Positions 23,240-32,575 of a DNA stretch of 64,000 bases are shown piece after piece. Position 1 is the first letter of the stretch, and each line of letters starts with the position of its first letter. This stretch comes from Prunus persica (taxonomy: Eukaryota > Streptophyta > Magnoliopsida > Rosales > Rosaceae): the NCBI RefSeq assembly GCF_000346465.2, contig NC_034010.1:14423248-14487247 (forward strand), read 5' to 3'. The translations under genes were made by a program, and so were the position numbers. A model generated the notes under the pieces. It was not told where the DNA came from. It was given only the letters and a program-made list of their open reading frames with translations, and made no database searches.

Positions 23240-23640
23240 ATCGCAAGCGTAGCTTGCCGAGGATTTGGAAACAATCGTCATGGACCTTGCTGATAGCGAA
23301 CACACAACATTCATCACAAACAGGGGACTATACTACTATAATGTTATGCCGTTTGGCCTGAAAAATGCAGGAGTGACATACTAGAGACTGGTCAACCGAG
23401 TCTTTGCCAAACACATCGGCAGTACTATGAAAGTTTACGTCGACGACATGTTAGTAAAGAGTAAAACTGTAGAAGAGCGTCTGCACAATCTATCTTTCAT
23501 GTTCGGCATATTGAAGGATTACCGAATGAGACTAAACCTAACCTTCTGTGTATCTTCAGGAAAGTTCCTCGGTTTCATGATTAGCCATAGACGGATCGAA
23601 GCGAACCCCAAAAACACGATTTATCTCGAAGGCAACTGAC
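23240..23640 (+). pseudogene. Reverse transcriptase, N-terminally deleted
   Basis: The segment reads LYYYNVMPFGLKNAGVTY, a stop, then VYVDDMLVKSK (the YVDD catalytic box) and FLGFMISHRRIEANP. Only a few dozen residues separate the protease tail from this part, so the N-terminal half of the domain, with the first catalytic aspartate, is missing. The junction lies near 23265-23290. Confidence 0.85.
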
Positions 23641-23664
23641 AAATGTGCACCGTTTTTCAAAGCC

Positions 23665-24500
23665 TTGGAAGGGGGCAAACATCATATCATTTGGACCACC
23701 GAATGTGACCTAGCATTTCAAGACCTGAAGAACTACATGAGCAAGGCACCACTACTGTCAAAGCCCATTCCTGGAGAAATCTTGTTTCTATACCTCTTGG
23801 TATCCCAGAGTGCCTTCAGTTTTGTGCTGATTTGGAAACCAGAGAAAGCTGAATTGTCGATCTTCTATGTTAGAAAAGCACTACAGAGCGCAGAACTTTG
23901 GTATCCTCCCCTTGAGTAGCTGGCCCTAGCTCTTATCACCTCGGTGAGAAAACTCCGACCCTATTTTCAAGCTCATACAATCACTGTCCTAACCAACCAA
24001 CCGCTTCGGCAGGTGTTCTAGAAACCTGAAACATCTGGCCGATTGGTCAAATGAGAGATCAAGCTGGGGGAGTTTGATGTACAATTCAAACCCAAACCAG
24101 CCCAGCAGGGCTAGGGCGTGGCTGAACTAACGCCCTCGACAACATCAGCAGACCTTGATATAGATAGGTTGTGCCTACTGAATGCCAAGCGCTTCAACCA
24201 ATCAATCCCAGTTTGGATCCTGCATGTAGACGGTTCAGCGAATCAGCAAGAATGTGGAGCCGGCCTAGTATTGACTGCTCCTGATTGAGTCAAAATGGAA
24301 TATGCCCTCCGATTCAACTTCAGAACATCCAACAACGAAGCAGAATACGAAGCCCTTTTGGCAGGCCTTCGGGTAGCCAAAAGCATGGGCGCCATACAGA
24401 TCAACATCAATAATGACTTCCAGCTCATCATGAACCAGGTGACTGCCGATTTCTTAGCCAATGATGTATCCATGTCAGCCTACCTATCAACGTCATATTA
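23665..24500 (+). pseudogene. Two ribonuclease-H-like domains, degenerate
   Basis: The first (23665-23919) has AFQDLKNYMSKAPLLSKP, then LVSQSAFSFVLI and FYVRKALQSAELWYPPLE, the retroelement's own ribonuclease H in decayed form. The second (about 24215-24500) has ILHVDGSANQQECGAGLVL and NNEAEYEALLAGLRVAKSMG, the additional ribonuclease H of Tat-type Ty3 elements. Stops occur between and inside the domains. Confidence 0.8.
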
Positions 24501-24869
24501 ATTACTTCAGAAATTCTTGGCCTATGAGATTCGACAAATATCCAGAACAGAAAACAGTCATGCCGACGCACTCGCCAGATTAACTTCGGGCATTAATGAC
24601 AAAGTCGACCTAAGGGTTCCTGTGGAGATTTTGTCTCAACCGAGTACGGAAACCTCTGAAGTATGTGCCGTACAGTATGAGAACACATGGATGTCTCCAA
24701 TACACGCTTACTTGATGAACAGTACTCTGCTCTTTGACAAGTTCCAAGCTCGAAAGCTGCGTTACTAGGCCTTGAGATACACCATCATCAATGATATCCT
24801 TTACAAACATGGGGGAATACGTCCTTCGGGAGATCCACGGCGGAGACTGTGGCTATCATTTTGGAATCC

Positions 24870-25700
24870 CAGTCGCTAGCACACAAGGCTTTTCTGCAGG
24901 GATATTACTGGCCAACCATGCATTAAGATGCAGTTACACTTGTGAAGAACTGTGACAAATGCCAACGATTCAGTAACGTACCCTATATCCTTGCAAAGCC
25001 ATTGACGCCGATTTTAAGTCCATGGAACTTTGCCTAGTGGAGACTCGATCTAATTGGCCCAATGCCGCAAGGTAAAGGCCAAGTAAAGTACGTTGTGGTA
25101 GCCGTTGACTACTTCACCAAATCGGTTGAGGCCGAAGCCCTGGCGACGATTACGGTATCAAGAGTAGAAAACTTTGTCTGGACCTACATATGTTGTTGAT
25201 TTGGTATTCTCTATGCATCCATCACTGACAACGGCATGCAGTTTGATTCAGACCTCTTCAGATAGTTCTGCACTCGCCTCAAAATCAACTTGTTCTTCAC
25301 TTCACCAGTTCACCCACAATCAAATGGCCAGGTAAAAGCCATAAATAAAATTATCAAGAAGCTACTGAAACGGCAACTCGACAATGCCAAGGGTGCCTGG
25401 CTGGAGAAGCTTTCCGAAGCACTTTGGACCATCCGGACATCCTTCCAAACGTCTGCCGAAGAAACTCCCTTTTCTCTGGCTTTTGGATTGGAGGCTGTTG
25501 TCCCAGTATAAATGAGTGAGCCATCGTACCGAATGGAAAGTTTCACGGCCAATATGAACGAGGAAGTGCTCGCACTGAACCTCGATTTGATTAATGAACA
25601 CCGAGGGCAAGCCAACGTTCGGAATGAAGCTTACAAGCAGCATGTTCTTGGTACTATGACTCAAGGGTAAGGCCGCGCTATTTCAGAATCGGCTACTAGG
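24870..25700 (+). pseudogene. Retrotransposon integrase, catalytically broken
   Basis: Recognisable pieces are LVKNCDKCQRF (zinc-binding end), LDLIGPMPQGKG (first catalytic Asp), ITDNGMQFDSDLF (second Asp) and SPVHPQSNGQVKAINKIIKK. In active integrases the last segment reads GQVE; here codon 25335-25337 encodes Lys at the position of the third catalytic residue. Several stops also break the frame. Confidence 0.85.
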
Positions 25701-26551
25701 TCATGCACAAGGTCCCCTTGGCAACTAAAAATCCAACGGAAGGAACCCTCGGACCTTCCTAGGAAGGACCCTATGAGGTCATCGGCATCCTCCGATCTAG
25801 AACGTACCGACTGAGAGACAACAATGGTAAAACCCTCGGTCATCCATAGAATGTCGAACATTTCAAGTACTATTTCAAGTAAGTCTCCTAGCCAACGACA
25901 GGTTAAAATTGTAAAACGATGAACTACAATACGTATCTTAGCCTTCGGCAACATTTAATGAAAAGGTCCATTGAGACAATTGCTATCTTAAATATTTATT
26001 TAGCCTTTGAAGATTAAAATAATACGGCAAAGACCATCTATCGACAGTTATATTACTTTGCAAGATTCTTCAACAGAAAACAAAACGTTCGAAGGATCAT
26101 TTTCGATTATTTATTCTGCCTTCGGCAACTAAAATAATATGGTAGGGACCACCATTAGTTATTTACCGTTGGTCAGATTACTATAGTCATTTTCTCGGCC
26201 TTCGGTGATTAAAACATTTACCGATAGAAGTTTCACTTGAAATATTCAGCTTTTATCTTAAGCCCTCGGCAATATGATAATTAGTATAAGCTTTAGGTAT
26301 TTATTCATGCCATTATAATTATGTCTTATTTCCGTTTTATCAAGACCCAGCCCTTGTTAGCCTTCGGCAATAACGAGAAGATCGGTAAGATTCATTCAAA
26401 ACCACAAATGAAATATATTAGCAACATCAAAAAGTTAAAACGGTAGACTAAATAAAAGAGGTCATCGGTATCAAGATGTTCAAAACAAACTGCCTTATGG
26501 CAGTTATAGATCCAAATAAAATAAAAAACTACTACAAAGACAGAGAAGTAA

Positions 26552-28950
26552 TCAGGCTTCAGCATCTACGGTGCCCAGAACGTCACGACCTTCGGCATTG
26601 GGTTCGACTTCGGGACCTGATTCAGCAGGACCCTCATACTCCTCGATCATTTCCTTCGTAAGCCCTTCCGGTAGAAGAGGGGGATCGGCAACAAAGTTGA
26701 GGTTGAGTTTTTGGCCCGGGTTGAAGCGCTTGAATCGGTAGATCAAGTCCATCATCTCCAAACTCACCTCATTGTCTAAAAGAATAGTGAATTCTTCCGA
26801 TGATTGGTACAGACTGACCGCCTCACGAACGGCGACCTCTATCTCCAGAACCACCCGAACCCCCTCCTTGGTCGTCTCAACCTCCTTTGCCGCATTCACA
26901 GAGGCCTCCAAGGCACCCTTCATTTCGGCTAGCTTATCCTCTAAAGCCTTTAGTTGCCGTTCGAGGGCTTCTTTGTTTTTGAGAAGGTTGGCATGATCTT
27001 GCAGCACCTTGTCGACCTCGGCAACCTTGGGGCAGCCATTATCATAAGCCTTTTGGCACGTTTTGTAGCGTTGATGGCTCTTCTCATGCACAGCCACATG
27101 TCCATAGACACCTACCACAAGTCATGCAGTTAGGAACGAAGGTAAATTGTGAAGTACAACGGAAAAGTAAGAACAAAACTTACCGATGCCTGCAAAAAAA
27201 AGGCGCGGCCTGCTTCCTCCCGAAGGCCTCTCTTCAGTAACTCATCGATCTTAGATAAGTCCATTTGCGAACCTATAATCATGTGGTTCACAAATTGAAC
27301 TGTCTTTGTCTTCGACGTCGAAGATAACCCTACCATGAGCCTGCACCCAAGCCCTCTTCGACCCAGCAGGAGCATCCAGCTCAATCACCAAGGGCCACTT
27401 ACTGGTAATGTCTTGATGAGCCTAAGGTGTGGCGACCAAGTTTTCAGAACAACAGTTCTGTCCGTCTAGCTGCCGAAGCCTTTTCGCCAGAGTTTGATTC
27501 TCCATGTCGGCCTATGTCGGTTCTAGAGCAACGACTCTTGGAGCCGAAAAGCCTTGTCTCTATTGCTGCTGTCATTGCTATTTTTTCATCTTGGCTCCCA
27601 GCAAGAGGGACCTCCTCGAAACCTCCGATTACTTCCTAACATCAATCATTGAGAAAGAACACTTATGATCGGTCAGTAAATATTGTATGTAAAGAGAACC
27701 TATGCTGAACGATAATGGATTGAAGACTTACTCTCAGCTGGGTCGACGAGGTGAGCTTTTACCAGGTTGACGATAAAGAGGAATTCTGGATAAATTCGAT
27801 CAATAGCCGGCACCTTGCTCTTCATTCTCTCCACCTTCTGTATGTCCGCTCTGGTGGGAACAAGCTATTTCAACTTACCTGCAAAAATAGGTACACATAA
27901 GAAACGGAAGAAGATATACATAGAAGGTGCCGAATAAGAACCTAAAAACCTACCTACCATTTGAAAAGTGGTGGGTATATGTAAGCGGACGGGTCTGTCC
28001 GAAGGTGACTCCCAGTCACCTGACAGAAGAACCCTCCGATTCCTCTAGGACTTCTGTGAGGTGGGCACTGCCCTCACGAAGTGGCCCCGTTCGGACGCTC
28101 ACAAGTAGTTCGCTTGGACCCAACCTCCATGCCCAGTGCACTTTGACTTCGTGACGCTGTAGAGGTATGAGAACTGCTCATATGTTGGCTCACCTTCCTC
28201 GGCAAGGCCGAAGGCCACAGTTACACCCATCAAGGCCACCCATAAATTGGGGTTGTATTGACCAGAAGCATAGCCTAGATTGGCCAGTATCCGTTTAACG
28301 GAGGGCTGCAGAGGCAATCAAACGCCTTGCTTCAAGACATCTGTGAAGAAGACAACCTCACCGTCTTTGGGGTTGCTTACAGATTTAGTAGGCCCAAGGA
28401 TCCTCAATCTAACCGAATCTGGGATAAGATATTCCGCGCAAAATTTGGCTAGCTTGACTTCGGTGATCAAATTAGGCCCTAAATAATCTACATCGAACAG
28501 AAGCTCCTTAGGTTGACCTAACGGTACTCTAGGGTTTCCCTATAGAGCTATAGTCACCACAGGGTGAGATGAAGATTCGGCGGGGATGTCGCCTCGGGCA
28601 GAGGTAGAGGTCTCCGAATGATAGCTGACATGCCGATCCGGCAACCGCATATCCCTTATCAGAAATTCGCAGTATTGGCTAGTGCTGGCACAAACCTCGC
28701 CGCACGGCACCACAGCCAACAGAACCACCTCGTTCGATTGCATAACTTTTCCCCTGCCGAAGGACGGCACGACCTTAATTCTCTCACTGACAAGCTCCAC
28801 TTCGGCTTCCTCGCTATTGGCACTATCAAAGCTTAGTGCCACGCTACAAAATTCTCTTTGATCATCCGAGGACTCGCCGTCGAAAGCATTAAGTTCTGTA
28901 TCGTATGCAGAAGGACATTTACAAACAAGAAAAGGGAAACTAAATGCCAT
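26552..28950 (-). pseudogene. Antisense coding unit inside the Ty3 element (Transposase_28-like)
   Basis: On the minus strand, opposite to gag-pol, a frame starts at 28950 (MAFSFPFLVCKC) and runs to about 28140 with stops near 28540 and 28320. It contains VKLAKFCAEYLIPDSVRLR, DGEVVFFTDVLKQGV, PSVKRILANLGYASGQYNPN and EEGEPTYEQFSYLYSV. This resembles the plant 'putative gypsy-type transposon' domain (Pfam Transposase_28 as I recall). Further segments follow: VLLSGDWESPSDRPVRLHIP, then after an intron-like gap RADIQKVERMKSKVPAIDR, AWVQAHGRVIFDVEDKDSS, and a coiled-coil exon 27118-26552 with LLKNKEALERQLKALEDKLA. Antisense frames in this place are known in Tat-lineage elements such as Grande. 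Function unknown. Confidence 0.75.
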
Positions 28951-29719
28951 GCAAAAAGATCAATCTAAGGTTTCCTATGGCCATCACTACTTACGACAGC
29001 TAGACTACTGAACGTTCTTCGTGTTCATGCATGTTCATAATCTAGATCAAGCCATAAGGACACTTTTTAATTGGAAAATATCTAAAGGGAACAGAAATAC
29101 CTTGTTGCTACGGTGTCGGAAGTTGTTGGAAATCGCTCCACCACAAAGAAATTGCAGGAAATCGCCTTAGTTGCTGAATGAATCTCGTCGAAAATCGCCT
29201 TTAGAGAATGCTCTCGAGTCGCTCTCACAACACAAGTGAGTTCTTCATCCGAAGTCACTCTTATTTATAGGAGAAGGAATCAAACGTCAACCGGCGCCAT
29301 GATGGCCCTGCCTCGCGTGCGCTCTTTGACACATGGCACCAATCACATGCGAGAACAGACTGCGCGCTAGGCACAGAAGACTAAGTGTCATTCTGTCCAA
29401 AACGGTTCCGCTTCTTCGATGAGGATACATCCGGAAGCTCAAGCGACGACAAATCTTCTGGAATTGACATAAAACAACGAGCCAGGCTCTGTTGATCGGA
29501 AGGGCATGTTTACCGAATGGTGCAATGAGATATGGTGACCCTTGGGATGCCTGGAGAGGGCCTTGTGCTGAGAGATCATACCCCCAAAAGATACCCCGGC
29601 TCCTCGGCTCCATAGATGCGCCGAACGGCACCATACTAGCAAACTGAATGTTCAACATTTTTCCGATGACTCATGGGTACCGAAGACAAAAGCAAGTCCT
29701 TACTGAGAATCCTTCTCAA

Positions 29720-29739
29720 TTAGGAACTTGGGGAACTCT
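29720..29739 (+). promoter_or_regulatory. Polypurine-tract-like segment before the 3' LTR
   Basis: AGGAACTTGGGGAACT just upstream of the 3' LTR is in the right place and of the right composition for plus-strand priming; CTTGGGGGACT-like tracts are usual in Tat-type elements. Confidence 0.5.
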
Positions 29740-30197
29740 TGTTTATACCAGAATCAATAGCCAATAAGAGCAAGACACGTGCACAAAGATAGCATCAGTA
29801 GGGATGCCCTCGGCACCCAGGTCTGCCGATCACGCAATTAGGGCAAAATCACCCTCTGGACACGTGGAGCATCCACAGTGAATGTCAACAGTCCCACATC
29901 GAAATTCTACACAACATGCACACCTCTCAAGGCTTATAAAAAAGAGCACAAGTCCCAAATATAGAGGTAACTGGAACTTTTGGCAATCTAGCCATAGCTC
30001 TATCCAGATTACTTACTAAATTCATGCTTACTTAAGCATCAGAGAGCCTTCGGCCGGTACCATACCGGTGCCCTAGGTTTTACTGAGCATTTCTTATCTT
30101 GCATATCAGGCCCTCTTGCCGAGGCCCAGAGCATTCCGAAGGCTTGGACATCACTAAGTTGGTCCCAAAAGTGCCGAACCACTTTTTCGCATCAACA
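29740..30197 (+). repeat. 3' LTR of the Ty3/gypsy element
   Basis: It starts TGTTTATACCAGAATCAA and ends CGCATCAACA, followed at once by the target duplication ACGTC. It is colinear with the 5' LTR across its whole length with only about one single-base length difference. Confidence 0.95.
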
Positions 30198-30254
30198 ACG
30201 TCAAGTTGACTTGATGAAGCACTTATGGGCACTGAAAGGCAATGACAGTCAATG
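30198..30254 (+). pseudogene. Harbinger-type transposase, C-terminal remnant
   Basis: Directly after the 3' LTR the plus strand encodes QVDLMKHLWALKGNDSQ and a stop. The pattern L-x-x-DL-x-x-HLW near the end is typical of plant Harbinger transposases. Its phase matches the N-terminal remnant on the other side of the nested element. Confidence 0.65.
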
Positions 30255-30516
30255 AAGTCAAGTTTAATGCTTAGTTTTTAATTATGCTTTATGTTGTTGT
30301 ATGCTCTGTTTGAATTATGATTTGTTTCTGTTTTTTTTAAAATTATGTTTTGGTTGTGTTTTGTAATGTATTATGCATTCTTTGTATTTTGAATTGAATT
30401 ATGCTTTGTTTGATGTATGCAATGTGTTAAATAAATAGTTATATTATTGAATGCTTTCTTTATTCAATAAAAGACAAGCAATAAAACTAATTAAATAAAA
30501 GATAAGCAATACAACC

Positions 30517-31425
30517 TAATGGTTTTCATCATTTAACCAATCCGTGTTGCTAGGTCCATCGTCACGGAAAAGTCTTCTTCTCATAACATCCCTTTGTTCT
30601 AGCTTCCAAAATGACTTTGTTTCAAGGGACATATGGCTCGTATCCATGGCCATGGTTTCCTGATCCTTCTTCTCCTTTTCTTGTTTGCTTGCATACTCCC
30701 TTTCTCTTGCAAATGTTTCATCTCTTGCCTTCTAATCCGCATCTCTTTTCATGTCTCTCTCAATTCTTATTGTGCTGTTCAGTAGCATCATTGGTGGAAT
30801 TACTCTCTCTCTAGGCCTTTGCCGCCTTTCTCCCAATAGGCCTCGACTTCCTTTGGATTGGTGAGTCTTGATTCATCAGGGAATACAATAGCGAATTTGG
30901 TGCCGTTAAATCATGGAATGACGTCTCATTCAACACAATGGTCGAATCCGTGGAAATAATTTTGAATGTCGAACAATTTTTCACCAAACATTGGTGATTG
31001 TTGAAAGATTTTTTGCCTTGGCCAATGGCACCAAACCACATTTGTGCTTGCATAATTTTTATATAAAAAAATGAAAATGCAAGAAAATTTCAAAAAAATA
31101 GTACATTAAATTTAATAAAACAACAATTACAAATATTTTACCTTGTTGCCAAGATTTTCGCCGTTTCCAGTGTTGTCCCTTGCTTTTGCCAGCACATCTC
31201 TTTATTTCCTCAACTCTTTATTCAAAATTTTCTACTACTAGCCAAGGCTATTTCTGTACGAGCCGAACCTGATCTTTCACAAAATTCGAAATTAATTTTT
31301 CTCCACATATGAGAGAACTTCATCTCATTGCCCGTGATCGGGCAATGACCAACTTGGACCTACTCACACAACAAAACATCTTCCATGGTTGTCCACGACC
31401 CTCCGGCTTCAATGGGAAGATGCCA
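30517..31425 (-). pseudogene. Harbinger accessory Myb/SANT-like protein, degenerate
   Basis: Minus-strand reading gives GSWTTMEDVLLCE, a stop, VQVGHCPITGNEMKFSHMW, then after an apparent intron QAQMWFGAIGQGKKSFNNH, DSPIQRKSRPIGRKAAKA and, near the end, RRRLFRDDGPSN before a stop. This matches the second protein of PIF/Harbinger elements, a Myb/SANT-like DNA-binding protein with a NAM-associated-type C-terminus that works with the transposase. In-frame stops and shifts show it is inactive. Confidence 0.75.
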
Positions 31426-31835
31426 TTTGTATTTTTTACACAAATGAAATTTGAAAAAGTGAAGAAAAATTGGTGTGGAAAGTGAAGAATATTGGGAGAT
31501 ATTTATAGAAAAAAATTTCAGAATTTTTTGGTATATTTTAAAATTTGTTTCGAATTTTTTAAACAAAAAAATGGCAGTCGTTGGATTGGACTACAAATTA
31601 TGATCGGACAAGCCATGTGGCTTCTAGCCATTGGCGAAAATCAGGGCTGACACCAGCTGATGTCATTGTTGACGTCACATGCCCTTGGGCAAGACCTTGT
31701 GCTCGTTTTGTCTTTGGGCTTGCCTGAGTTGGTGGCCTCCACTTATTGCCGGGCTGCTGAAGCCCGCTGGAACCTCGAAACTAAGCTCGGGCCCCCTCCT
31801 GACTGGGTTGGCCTTGCACCCTGAAAGTGCTCTAA

Positions 31836-32575
31836 GAAACACCAAATAAAAACAAATGAACATAAAATGTTTCAAGTAAAAGAGTATGGGTGTAAACTAT
31901 CATTTCCATTTCTTTCAAGCAAATTAAATTTTTTTTCTTTAACACATCCAATTTTGAAAAAATGGTTCTGGATTTACATCTATTCAAAAACTCATCTTAG
32001 TTTCGAAACCTCCCAACACTAGTGTGTGAGTAAAACCCCATCTCTTTTATAAATATTTTTTTTTATAAAAAAAATAGAAAAAGAATTGTTTTTTTAATCT
32101 TGTAATTAAAAACTAATAATTATCTCATATTTCCTCATATCCATTTTTCAAGTGTCGTTGTGGGTAACTTGACGGATGCAATTACATCAGCCGTATAGTA
32201 ATCAAACATCCATGCCACTTGGAACCTAAACAGCATCACCACATCAGTCAAATATTGATGTCGGTGAGAGAATCATAAAATTACTGCCTGTGACGAAGCA
32301 AAATCACCGGCAATTCTTCGCGGACTGCTTCTCTCTTAAGCAAGAATCACTATATTTACCAAAAGCTCGAGTTTGGTCGCACTCTCGCGCACCTACCCAA
32401 TGGACTCTTTAACTCTCCTCCGTCGTTCCCAACTTTCAACCTTCTGATTTCGATACAATCCAAACCCTAATCTAACCCTAATTCCCAATTATTGAAATTT
32501 CTTTGTCTTTCGTAAACCCTACTTTCCTTGAGTTCTTCGACACAATTTTTCATTTTTACTGGATTTGATTCATTC
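31836..32575 (+). promoter_or_regulatory. Upstream region of the second NAC gene
   Basis: No other gene seen. The last 130 bases, probably 5' leader, contain AAACCCTAA at 32462-32470, CTAACCCTAATT just after it and AAACCCTA at about 32514, i.e. telo-box-like elements common in leaders and promoters of growth-related plant genes. A clear TATA box was not identified. Confidence 0.5.

Larger units (their letters stand above)
20312..30197 (+). mobile_element. Ty3/gypsy LTR retrotransposon, Tat-type, degenerate
   Basis: A 9,886-bp element with TG...CA-type LTRs and a 5-bp target duplication ACGTC (20307-20311 and 30198-30202). The order gag, protease, reverse transcriptase, ribonuclease H, a second ribonuclease H, integrase is Ty3/gypsy; the second ribonuclease H and a long antisense coding unit between integrase and the 3' LTR point to the plant Tat lineage. 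All sense genes have stops, and part of the reverse transcriptase is deleted. It is inserted inside a Harbinger transposase remnant. Confidence 0.93.
19477..31832. mobile_element. PIF/Harbinger-type DNA transposon, split by a nested LTR retrotransposon
   Basis: The outer element starts GAGCACTTCCA at 19477 and ends, read inward from the right, GAGCACTTTCA at 31832 (10 of 11 match). TAA flanks both ends (19474-19476 and 31833-31835), the 3-bp duplication typical of PIF/Harbinger. Without the nested retrotransposon it is about 2.5 kb. It keeps the first part and last residues of a Harbinger-like transposase on the plus strand and a degenerate Myb-like accessory gene on the minus strand, the usual two-gene layout. 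Both genes are broken, so the element cannot move by itself. Confidence 0.8.

Noticed and set aside
26772..26996. Plus-strand Ser/Arg-rich frame
   Set aside because: It is the shadow of the coiled-coil exon on the minus strand.
32528..32575. N-terminal extension of the second NAC protein
   Set aside because: It would start at a TTG codon; ATG 32576 gives the usual MGRN start directly before the NAC domain.
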